A stretch of 64,000 nt of DNA from Prosapia bicincta (taxonomy: Eukaryota; Arthropoda; Insecta; Hemiptera; Cercopidae): the NCBI GenBank assembly GCA_036971475.1, contig JBAIZL010000010.1, positions 3,860,469 through 3,924,468 of the forward strand, read 5' to 3'. Each line of letters begins with the position of its first letter. The stretch's first letter is position 1. Positions 1 to 10,884 of the stretch are shown one piece after another. The notes under the pieces are model-generated. The model was not told the origin of the DNA, did no database searches, and was given only the letters and a program-made list of their open reading frames with translations. Position numbers and translations under genes: made by a program.

Positions 1-59
1 TCATAAAAAATACCGATCTAAAATTCAAATTTTTCAATTAAGTGCTACATGAAAAGTAG

Positions 60-1615
60 CTAATAGAGTGTTTATATCGGAGCATTAAAAATCGGTAAGC
101 TGTATTAAACGCTATCATATTTCGGCGGTAAATGTCACAAATATTGTGACTATCTCGGCACTAAATTTTGGGACTATGCTCAAAGCTGTATGTAGATCTA
201 CGCATTAACACTTAATATTGAGACTATGGCGACGGCATTTCATTTCGGTTCTGCGCCGGCGCTAAATAGTGAGACTATACGTTTACACTAAAAATCGTGA
301 CTGTACCGGCACTAAATATCGGAGCTATGCGACTGCTCTAAATGTTGAGCTATCCGCCGGCACTAAATGTCAGAGCTATGCGACTGCTCTAAATGTTGAG
401 CTATCCGAAGGCACTAAATGTCAGAGCTATGCGACTGCTCTAAATGTTGAGCTATCCGCCGGCACTAAATCTCAGAGCTATTCGACTGCTCTAAATGTTG
501 AGCTATCCGCCGGCACTAAATGTCAGAGCTATGCGACTGCTCTAAATGTTGAGCTATCCGCCAGCACTAAATGTCAGAGCTATGCGACTGCTCTAAATGT
601 TGAGCTATCCGCCGGCACTAAATGTCAGAGCTATGCGACTGCTCTAAATGTTGAGCTATCCGCCAGCACTAAATGTCAGAGCTATGCGACTGCTCTAAAT
701 GTTGAGCTATCCGCCGGCACTAAATGTCAGAGCTATGCGACTGCTCTAAATGTTGAGCTATCCGCCGGCACTAAATGTCAGAGCTATGCGACTGCTCTAA
801 ATGTTGAGCTATCCGCCAGCACTAAATGTCAGAGCTATGCGACTGCTCTAAATGTTGAGCTATCCGCCGGCACTAAATCTCAGAGCTATTCGACTGCTCT
901 AAATGTTGAGCTATCCGCCGGCACTAAATGTCAGAGCTATGCGACTGCTCTAAATGTTGAGCTATCCGCCAGCACTAAATGTCAGAGCTATGCGACTGCT
1001 CTAAATGTTGAGCTATCCGCCGGCACTAAATGTCAGAGCTATGCGACTGCTCTAAATGTTGAGCTATCCGCCAGCACTAAATGTCAGAGCTATGCGACTG
1101 CTCTAAATGTTGAGCTATCCGCCGGCACTAAATGTCAGAGCTATGCGACTGCTCTAAATGTTGAGCTATCCGCCGGCACTAAATGTCAGAGCTATGCGAC
1201 TGCTCTAAATGTTGAGCTATCCGCCGGCACTAAATGTCAGAGCTATGCGACTGCTCTAAATGTTGAGCTATCCGCCGGCACTAAATGTCAGAGCTATGCG
1301 ACTGCTCTAAATGTTGAGCTATCCGCCGGCACTAAATGTCAGAGCTATGCGACTGCTCTAAATGTTGAGCTATCCGCCGGCACTAAATGTCAGAGCTATG
1401 CGACTGCTCTAAATGTTGAGCTATCCGCCGGCACTAAATGTCAGAGCTATGCGACTGCTCTAAATGTTGAGCTATCCGCCGGCACTAAATGTCAGAGCTA
1501 TATTTTGCCACTAAATACCGGTACTGTGAGTCAGCGCATAATTTCAGGAGTACGTGTGGCCATTAAATTTAGAGCACCAACATTAAATATCAGGACATCG
1601 GCGTTAGCTACCTTT
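60..1615. repeat. 51-bp satellite array with degenerate edges
   Basis: About 23 head-to-tail copies of a 51-bp unit (containing ctaaatgtcagagctatgcg and ctaaatgttgagctatccgc) run from about 305 to 1500. Each unit looks like two diverged monomers of about 25 bp, and single degenerate monomers of the same kind extend to about 60 on the left and 1615 on the right. The unit is 17 codons long without a stop, so one forward frame stays open for 449 codons (269-1618). I see no other sign of coding and treat the ORF as a by-product of the period. Confidence 0.93.
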
Positions 1616-4600
1616 TAAATTTTAGTATTACGTAATTTTTAACTAATTTTGTTTCAATAAACGTTGGTTTTAAAACTAGAGTTTGTAATTACCCTTTATT
1701 ATTTTACTAGGCATAAAGGATTTGCAGAAATGTAAATTACTACTGGTTTTAACATTTAACCAATAATTTTAAAATTTACTGGTTTCACGTAGAGTATTAC
1801 GGAATGTGTAGTACTACAAACGCAAAGTTAGATAAATCTCTCAATATAATCACATATTGTGTTTGTACTCATTTCCTCTATATTTTTATAAAGATTTCAA
1901 GGTCAAGCCTGAACGTGATAGTGTCACACGCGAATGACCATTGGTGCACTTGGTGACAGTAGAGTACCTTATCAACTAATGACCACGGGAAAGTGAATTG
2001 CTTCAAGAGTAACGTAGGCTTTTTGACGAGTCAGTTGACAGTGATACCCCAATAGATTTACTACTTGCTGTAAAGACAACAGAATTGTTTAGCCCTATGT
2101 GCACTCCTGGTCCCAACTTAATCGACAATCGGGTGAACGATAGAAAAAACTGTACACATTGTTCAAAAACATTGCCTTTGCCAGAAAACACGTTTTACAT
2201 CAGCTGCAATTAGTAAGGCAGATAACTTGGGAATCCGTTACGATAGTAATTTAAACCTAAATTCAAAAGCTTTCGTTTCCGAGACGAGGTGAGTTTAGGG
2301 AAATTTTAAAGTTTAATGGTTGCTTAACCGACCATGAGTTCTTTTTCCGTCTAATCCTCGATCACTTTGTCCTTTCATTATTTTTCAGTCGTTTATCCGT
2401 TTAACCTGTGGTGTATTTGTTTATTGTAAACTTTGGTTTACCTGCCGCCTGTGAGACGAGATCTTATGAATAGTGAGGTGCCCAGTTACGAGTGATAGAT
2501 AGATTGTCATTGTCAAATGGTTTTATTTTAACTAACGAGATTTTAGTATCATAGATTTGTAGTAAGTAGTTGTGTAGATTAATGTGAACTGAAAGGAGTC
2601 TAAATGATTAGTTGTGAAAAACACAATGATAGCCACTAAGTTTTTACGGGATTATTAATTAAATTTAAGACTCATTTGTAAGTTATCCGCATTAGTGTCG
2701 AGACCAGCTTTTTTTAAAACTTGAGCAAAATACCGTCTCATATTTCCATGGTTAAAAAAACTTTGAATTGTAAATTATATAAATCTCAAGTTAAAAATTG
2801 AGGACAGCCCTGATGAAATGATTCCAGCTGTCAAGTAAGAATGCAACGAGTTTAGTAAGAACCTTAAGTAGCAGAGAAAAAATGTGGGCGTACTGTCCCT
2901 CGAAAAAGCGAAAAATTGCACGCTTTGAGTGTTTCAAGTGTCAACAGTTCGTGCGTCTGGCGCATCAGGTAAATAAATATATGTGAGAAGTGTATCTAAA
3001 ATTACTTTATCATGAAACAAACACGGAAATCTACTTAGAGCCATATTTCGCTGCTTTATTTGAATAAATACAGTTTATGTTCATTTAGACATTTGTGCTA
3101 TTTTTTTACCTATTATCTGGGATAAGGCAGCAATAGACCGTGTGATTCACCGAATGCGTAAAGCGTAGTATTTGCAAGATGACCCCAGTACCACCTTCCC
3201 GTTCCCCTCACCACTGACGCCACTCAAGTGTCAACTTCACAATAACTAACAATGTTTTAAAACATATCCCTTTATCTGAAACTGAAAGTACTTCTAAAAG
3301 TAGACATATGGAAATATGTAGCTCAATAAGTCTTATAAAAATGACGAAAATTAAACATTTAATTTAAGTTTTTTATAAGAAAGAAAAAACACTGTTAACA
3401 GCTAAACTTACATGTGTATAGAATGAATGTTATGACGAAATCGAGGCTGTGTTCTCCTGTGTTTAAACTGTCTACATAGCCCTTCCTGTTTGTTGAACGT
3501 AACAACGACTCGTTTGCCCACTACAGGGCTTCGTGTTGCACGTTTTCTTAAAACAGGCGTGTGATGAAACCTGGCACACAGTTCCAATCCATTCAAATTT
3601 ACAATAACTGTATACACCACAGAAACGCCTATCATTTCTTCAGGAACATACTAGCTACAACTAAACACACTTTAACAAAAAAAAAAAAACACACGCTAAT
3701 ATAAAATGTTTTCCCTTAGTAGAAAGCAACCATTTTTATTTAAAAAATGTTTTCCTTTAAAGGAAGCAACGATTTTAATTTATATTAGTTTTAATAAGCA
3801 ACTATATTAACTTTAAAATAACTTCAAACCTAGTGCAAAATTATGATAAACGGTAAAAAATGCCGGACTAAAAATAAAAGTTACATAAACTAACTTATTT
3901 TTCAAAACGGAATTGAAATTTTATGTGTGTCTAAGCGGATATTAAATTTTGTATTTAAACGTTAATAACACAAAAACGCACTACAAATTAAAACAGAAAT
4001 CATCACAGCTTGACCCAACTCAACATCAGTTTTCATTTGGACGTGCTTCATTGCCTTGTGAAAGGTCAAATGAAATTAGTTGTTCGTCAGGTGATGAAAA
4101 GGACCGACGGAAACACACGGAAACTGACCGTTTCAGAGTTCAACTTAATCGTAAACAGTCTCGATTCAAACATTCTATATCGAAGTTTTCAATAGCCTAT
4201 AAACGCTGATTACACCGAGTTATACAATCGTTAACTAAAACAATGCATAGGCTGAACGACACACTTTAACTGAAAACTCCAACGTTCGGACAAAACCACA
4301 GCCTAACAAACATATTATTGTAAGGTAAACAAGTAGGTAATAGTAACGTAAATAACAAACGAGAACGACTTCTAATTCCCCGACCAAACTGGTGTAATCC
4401 GGTTGGTTCCAGCTCAACAATAGCTATAGCATCTAGCCTCGGATATGGTCGGGTTTATTCGGTGTCGTTTTGAAGTATCACTAAATGCATTCCTAAACCG
4501 GCTTCAAATATAAATGTAAGAATGTTGATGCTACTATCAATGAATCGGAAAATACCTGTACATTGATGCCACAGGGTATTTAGCATATTGTATGGCAATT

Positions 4601-5613
4601 ATGTATGCAAAAATCACGATTATATGCACAAATGACCATGAACATAAGTTAATGTAGTCAAATAACACACCTCAGACCTACATTCTCGACACCGCAAAAA
4701 ATTCTACAAATGACTTTGTAGCATCATAAATGTTAATCTTTGAAATTTTTTGTTAAACGAACTGTTAAAAAAATGTTCTGCCGCATCCATTTTTCTCTGT
4801 AAAGCTGAAAAAAAGTAATGACAGCAGTACGTTTTCAAAATTTCATGAAACTACCGTTTCCTGTCTCAATTAGACATAGTCCAGGGGATGATATAGGACT
4901 TTCTTTAAGGGAGTGGTGTAAGATGATTTTTTTCCAAAAAAATAAAAACTGCTAAGCTTGTTTGTTATAATTTTTTTTTAATTAAAGACAAATTCAAAAT
5001 ATTAAAGTGAGTAAACAGTTTTTATTATCTAACAAACAGGCTTTTACATACATATTTGAAGTAACGGAGATATTGCTATGGTGATCCTGCTACTTATATC
5101 TGTCCAAATAGGCTATACATTGTCATTCCAGTAGAGGTTGTAGTCAAAGCGCAAAAATTGCAAGATTTATCGTTTAATCTTGGCAGTTCTTCCTTCACAT
5201 ATGTTACATAAAATAAAACTTTGCCTAATCGTGTCGTTTCTTACATCTGGTCGCCTAGTTTGTCTACTGTATGCCTTACAATAACTTTTAAAACATTATA
5301 AATTTTAAATCGATGCCTATATATTATTACGTATGTTTTTTTTTCGAAGAACCATAATGCTTAAAAGAACCGACAATATTTAGGATACGTCCATTTTTCT
5401 CTGGATAGGAATTGTTATTATTTAGAAAATATTGTTGTATATGATAATACTTGTTAAAGACTGAAACAGTTCAAATTTTTTCGTTTCTTTTTAAGTTACC
5501 TAAAAAAATAATCTAAACAAAAAAACGTTGATTTTAAATGTCAAAAACATTAATAGTGGCTAAATACTTGCATAATTTAACACCATATGAACATAACCTC
5601 ACTTTATAAACAC
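1616..5613. other. AT-rich stretch, no gene recognised
   Basis: About 4 kb of AT-rich sequence with only short unrelated ORFs (up to 86 codons at 3949-4209), none with a recognisable motif. I see no repeat array, transposon end or RNA gene here. Confidence 0.5.
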
Positions 5614-7350
5614 ACTTTTTTATCAAATAATTATTGAAATATTACCGCACTCTTATCCCTACTACATTACTACTGTATACGGTTCTATTAAATACAACTT
5701 CCTACAAATTATCCGGTTATGATAAATTTGATTGGAAAGAAAGGAAAAAATAGTTTTATAACGTAAACTAAAAGATTGCTGAATTAAACACACTCTTTAT
5801 CAAATAATTATTCAGAAATTACCGCAATTTCTTCCCGACTGTATACGGTTCTATTAAATACAACTTCCTACAAATTATCCGGTTATGATAAATTTGATTG
5901 GAAAGAAAGGAAAAAATAGTTTTATAACGTAAACTAAAAGATTGCTGAATTAAACACACTCTTTATCAAATAATTATTCAGAAATTACCGCAATTTCTTC
6001 CCTACTGTATACGGTTCTATTAAATACAACTTCCTACAAATTATCCGGTTATGATAGATTTGATTGGAAAGAAAGGAAAAAATAGTTTTATAACGTAAAC
6101 TAAAAGATTGCTGAATTAAACACACTCTTTATCAAATAATTATTCAGAAATTACCGCAATTTCTTCCCTACTGTATACGGTTCTATTAAATACAACTTCC
6201 TACAAATTATCCGGTTATGATAGATTTGATTGGAAAGAAAGGAAAAAATAGTTTTATAACGTAAACTAAAAGATTGCTGAATTAAACACACTCTTTATCA
6301 AATAATTATTCAGAAATTACCGCAATTTCTTCCCTACTGTATACGGTTCTATTAAATACAACTTCCTACAAATTATCCGGTTATGATAGATTTGATTGGA
6401 AAGAAAGGAAAAAATAGTTTTATAACGTAAACTAAAAGATTGCTGAATTAAACACACTCTTTATCAAATAATTATTCAGAAATTACCGCAATTTCTTCCC
6501 TACTGTATACGGTTCTATTAAATACAACTTCCTACAAATTATCCGGTTATGATAGATTTGATTGGAAAGAAAGGAAAAAATAGTTTTATAACGTAAACTA
6601 AAAGATTGCTGAATTAAACACACCCTTTATCAAATAATTATTCAGAAATTACCGCAATTTCTTCCCTACTGTATACGGTTCTATTAAATACAACTTCCTA
6701 CAAATTATCCGGTTATGATAGATTTGATTGGAAAGAAAGGAAAAAATAGTTTTATAACGTAAACTAAAAGATTGCTGAATTAAACACACTCTTTATCAAA
6801 TAATTATTCAGAAATTACCGCAATTTCTTCCCTACTGTATACGGTTCTATTAAATACAACTTCCTACAAATTATCCGGTTATGATAGATTTGATTGGAAA
6901 GAAAGGAAAAAATAGTTTTATAACGTAAACTAAAAGATTGCTGAATTAAACACACTCTTTATCAAATAATTATTCAGAAATTACCGCAATTTCTTCCCGA
7001 CTGTATACGGTTCTATTAAATACAACTTCCTACAAATTATCCGGTTATGATAGATTTGATTGGAAAGAAAGGAAAAAATAGTTTTATAACGTAAACTAAA
7101 AGATTGCTGAATTAAACACACCCTTTATCAAATAATTATTCAGAAATTACCGCAATTTCTTCCCTACTGTATACGGTTCTATTAAATACAACTTCCTACA
7201 AATTATCCGGTTATGATAGATTTGATTGGAAAGAAAGGAAAAAAGTTTTATAACGTAAACTAAAAGATTGCTGAATTAAACACACTCTTTATCAAATAAT
7301 TATTCAGAAATTACCGCAATTTCTTCCCTACTGTAAACGGTTTTATCAAA
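5614..7350. repeat. 166-bp satellite array, about 10 copies
   Basis: The phrase aaacacactctttatc recurs every 166 bp (for example 5786, 5952, 6118). The first unit (about 5614-5785) and the last (ending near 7350) are more diverged than the interior, which is nearly identical. A single-base variant (accctttatc) appears at about 6618 and again 498 bp later, which is three units. One late unit near 7241 carries a small deletion. Confidence 0.95.
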
Positions 7351-7559
7351 ATATAACTAGTATTCAAATTATCCGCTTAGGAATCATTTGGTGGTTAAAA
7401 ACAATAAAATAGCAAATCGTGTATTTCGTGTAAGAAATTTCTGGTTACAAATATCGTACCCGATAATGAATACAGCATTAATAATTACTATAGAAGATCC
7501 AAGGGTCAGCAAACGTTTATCTAGGCTTCTTGGCCTCTATCCGACTCGACGTAGGGAAT

Positions 7560-7794
7560 CGTTTCAGGCTCCACTCAGAATAACTGTTTTCTTGAACAGT
7601 TGAACAAATTTCGAAAATTTTCCAGTCACGAATTTTCTTCTTCCAACTGGTGGTAGTTTCTCCAATATTTTCCCTCGGATGATTCTGCGTAACGATCTGT
7701 ACTTTTGGCATGATATTCCCAAAATATCGCAATTTCGAGTTTTGTTTATTTCTTTAAGCCTTTTCATTCTACGTAGAACATTTACGATAGCCAC
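7560..7794 (-). pseudogene. Decayed non-LTR retrotransposon RT C-terminus
   Basis: The minus strand encodes a basic segment resembling the C-terminal tail of reverse transcriptases of several LINE clades: a KTRN..-like start, then KYRSLRRIIRGKI, then a PPVGRRK basic patch and a short aromatic tail. The typical tyrosine-phenylalanine-glycine-histidine stretch is readable only in the neighbouring frame (MRYFGNIM, minus frame ending at 7517), so at least one frameshift is present. No catalytic RT motifs remain. The assignment rests on family resemblance read by eye. Confidence 0.45.
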
Positions 7795-7811
7795 GAGAAT
7801 GTTCTACGTAA

Positions 7812-8040
7812 CATCTTTAGCTTACTTTGATATCTTTAGCTTACTTTGATATCTTTAGCTTACTTTGATATCTTTAGCTTACTTTGATATCTTTAGTTTA
7901 CTTTGATATCTTTAGCTTACTTTGATATCTTTAGCTTACTTTGATATCTTTAGCTTACTTTGATATCTTTAGTTTACTTTGATATCTTTAGCTTACTTTG
8001 ATATCTTTAGCTTACTTTAATATCTTTAGCTTACTTTGAG
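7812..8040. repeat. 19-bp tandem array, 12 copies
   Basis: The unit tatctttagcttactttga repeats about 12 times with only a few substitutions (tagttt for tagctt in some copies; tttaat in one). It ends close to the truncated PLE-D fragment at 8222. Confidence 0.95.
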
Positions 8041-8221
8041 CTTTTCAACGATAGATCCATCTTCCAAAGGCCTCTAATCGTGTCACCATTACTTCAGACA
8101 ATACACCTATGGTTCCATACAATACATAACAACGATTACACTTAGTGTTATTGTACCCCATTTTATGTGTTTGCTGTGAACTATATTGTTTTTAATCGTT
8201 TAAACAATAGTTTATGACTTC

Positions 8222-8592
8222 CAAACTTTAAATTTAGTAAATTTGTTGAAACTTACTGAGACAGAACGTTTTCGATCGCTATGTGCCGATCTTCATCAGT
8301 GTCTTCTGCTTGGAGGTGTTGGGTCAAGCGGTGACGGTATTAAAGGTAGGTTTTCGATAGTATCAAATAGTATGTGTGATTTGTATTGTGTTTGTTCGTT
8401 TAATATGTTTGTACTTTGTGTTTTTGTGTGTCTGTAAATTTCATATTGTTCTAGTGTGTTGAGATGTGGTCGTTTTTTGTTGATGTGTAGGATTTCTAGG
8501 TTATGGTAAATGTCTGTGTATTTGTGTCCTGTTTCTTTTATGTGATTGTAAAATGTTGAGTTGGTGTTCTGTTTGTATTCCTCGACTCTACC
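8222..8592 (-). mobile_element. PLE-D fragment: GIY-YIG endonuclease C-terminal end plus 3' UTR
   Basis: On the minus strand this matches the C-terminal half of the endonuclease copy at 61186-61580: NSTFYNHIKETGHKYTDIYH, then LEQYEIYRHTKTQ, then a proline/serine-rich tail. It breaks off near 8592 before reaching the GIY-YIG catalytic start, as expected for a 5'-truncated retroelement. The ORF stops at a TGA inside the hammerhead core at 8259-8304. It is a dead fragment of a Penelope-like retroelement. Confidence 0.75.
8259..8304 (-). ncRNA. Hammerhead ribozyme (type I, PLE-D family)
   Basis: Read on the minus strand: stem I AGACA, core CTGATGA, one extra A, stem II GATCG-loop-CGATC, GAA, the six bases AACGTT (stem III, two pairs around a CG loop), C17, then TGTCT, which closes stem I perfectly. 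The predicted cut is after TTC, between plus-strand positions 8263 and 8264. All core bases are canonical. Stem III is very short, so activity may need a dimer. Hammerheads in PLEs are known; the fold here is my hand reading. Confidence 0.8.
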
Positions 8593-9114
8593 GACTCATT
8601 CCGTAATTGTCCCAGACAACAATGAGCGCCTTTAATCTATGAAATTAGTCGCCAACAGTGAGGAATCGTTGGCGTGTTCAAGTATTCAAAAACCTCTCTG
8701 TTAATAAAAACACGCTAAATAATTCACGCTTGCTAATTTACTAATACACTTATTTGTAGATAAACATGTATCCTGAAACAAAATCAGCTTCGTTTAACCT
8801 TTGAATTAGATGTTGATTAGTTTGTGATTTATTTAATTTCTTTTTAGGTGTTTGATATAAACAGTAATCCAATAGTGCAATTAAAATTGTAAAAACCGGA
8901 AATATAAAAGGCTATAGACACGTGAACATACAATTATATATTATTACTATAAGTTATGTACAAGTATGGGTAATTTTTGAATAAGTCACTTTGACGATTG
9001 AGGTAGGCTACCGTTTGTCGTGACTCTGGGGACAAGCTTTCCAATAACTTCTAGATAAAACGTTGCAGCGAATTAATTTAAATTAGTATTTACGCTTCTT
9101 GAAGATCTCTAGAT
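8593..9114. other. No feature recognised
   Basis: Unique-looking sequence between the PLE-D fragment and a mariner remnant. Only short ORFs, no clear repeat or RNA gene. Confidence 0.4.
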
Positions 9115-9272
9115 CAGAAGTGATGTCCTATTATCCACTACTTCAGTTCAAGTAAAAGATTAAAATCACTTGGCACTAGATCGGGACTAAATGGAGGGTG
9201 ACCAAAAGTGTCCTTAATGAAATTACACAAGGAAATCTTGGGTTGCATAAGCACTGTGGGGACAGGCGCTGT
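9115..9272 (-). pseudogene. mariner-type transposase remnant (C-terminal catalytic part)
   Basis: The minus strand reads DSACPHSAYATQDF, which aligns with the second catalytic Asp block of mariner transposases (DNA.PH.A). After a frameshift it reads GHPPFSPDLVPSDFNLFLEL, the third catalytic Asp block. Only this part remains and there is no terminal inverted repeat nearby. It belongs to a different mariner group from the element at 49738-51023. Confidence 0.7.
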
Positions 9273-9689
9273 CTTATATTTCATTTACCTCGGAAGCACT
9301 CCAGTGGATCAAAGCGATCCTCGACGCGCGCTCCTGGTTAAGACCGCCGATGGTTTTCCACGAGTCCCCTACTAGGCCTGAATCTACAAAACTATTTTTT
9401 ATAAACTGTTACATTTAAATTTTTCTATTCTATATATTATTCCTTGTTACTAGGCCAAATACGACGTAATTATGTCGATATTTAAAGAATATTAAATGTA
9501 ATTTAATGGATATCGGAGATCGATATTTATGACTGTTATCTCTACTATTAACTTTAGGAGTGATATTCGCCGTTTCTTGCCTCTATTTCTAAGGAATAAT
9601 TTGTATAATCCTTATACATTGAAAAATGTCAAGAAAATCACCTAAATGTCACAATCTAAAAACATTTAGTTTTGCAGATCTAGACCTAG

Positions 9690-10145
9690 TAGCTGACTCA
9701 ACGGTGACAGACAGGCCGCCATGCCAGTCGGAGAGAGTGTTTATGTAAGGATCGCTAATGTTCTAAAGAGCTTCTTAGTATGGATGGAGTCACTCCTGTC
9801 AGACTGACTCAACGGTGACAGACCGGCCGTCATGCCAGTCAGAGAGAGTGTTTGTGTAAGGATCGCTAATGTTCTAAAGAGCTTCTGAGTATGGATGGAG
9901 TCACTCCTGTCAGACTGACTCAACGGTGATAGACAGGCCGCCATGCCAGTCAGAGAGAGTGTTTGTGTAAGTATCGCTAATGTTCTAAAGAGCTTCTGGG
10001 TATGGATGGAGTCACTCCTGTCAGACTGACTCAACGGTGACAGACAGGCCGCCATGCCAGTCAGAGAGAGTGTTTGTGTAAGGATCGCTAATGTTCTAAA
10101 GAGCTTCTGAGTATGGATGGGGTCACTTCCTCTCAGACTGACTCA
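9690..10145. repeat. 111-bp tandem array, about 4 copies
   Basis: The motif gactcaacggtga recurs at 9695, 9806, 9917 and 10028, a constant 111-bp period. Because 111 is 37 codons, one minus-strand frame stays open across the array (9741-10055). I regard that ORF as a by-product. Confidence 0.93.
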
Positions 10146-10884
10146 GCAGATAGAGCGTATGGTAGGGGAGACGCCTTCAGTGCACACCACCTGCTTGGCT
10201 GGGAAAGCATAGGTAGTTAAGCGAGTGGTGAAACTCTCTGTGTGCGTAGGAGGGTAGGTAGCAATTTGAGAGAAAGCTTACTCAGCCGGAGTGAATTGGT
10301 TACAGTCGTACTACCTCCCCCCCCCCCGCCGAACATTAATAGAGCCTGATTCGAGGTAGGCCTACATGGAACCGAGACCCCCTCGGATTAACTCAATTTA
10401 CACGGAAATACATTCTTGAGCATTAGAAAAATTGGGTTTCTAATGAACTCTAATACTACAAATAGGATGGAAAAATACGTTTATAGAACTGTATTGATTA
10501 TAGTACTTAAATAAACTAATGTTGCTTTGGAATACAATGTTCATCACGGTTGCCACAGTTTTTGGAAAAAGTTATAAAGTGTCTTCTGCGTCAGTAGTAA
10601 CTGGGCCCACTTCTGCGTCAGTAGTAACTGGGCCCACTTCTGCGTCGGTTTATCAGAACGTCTTTGTTCCTCTTTGCGTAGACGTCTAAGCTGAAACACC
10701 TGTTGGTGTTTTGCCTTGATATTCAATATAGCGTAGTCCAGTTTCAAAGGCGGTACTTCCAACGTGTCTAATTTTCCCTTCTCGTACTGTCACGGTAAAT
10801 CCTTCATCTTTATTCTCATCCTCACTGCCTTCAGTATTTTATTGTACCATTTCAGTGGTCGTAAGATGTGTTATTGTCATTTAC
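10146..10884. other. No gene recognised; short internal repeat
   Basis: Moderately GC-rich sequence with a C-tract at about 10318. A roughly 27-bp phrase (tctgcgtcagtagtaactgg...) is repeated at about 10578-10648. The minus ORF at 10544-10762 has no motif I recognise. Confidence 0.4.

Noticed and set aside
269..1618. 449-codon ORF as a protein-coding gene
   Set aside because: It is fully explained by a stop-free 51-bp unit with a period of 17 codons; no motif, upstream signal or codon bias supports coding.
3949..4209. 86-codon ORF as a small gene
   Set aside because: No motif or coding signature, and an overlapping ORF in another frame is equally long for its position.
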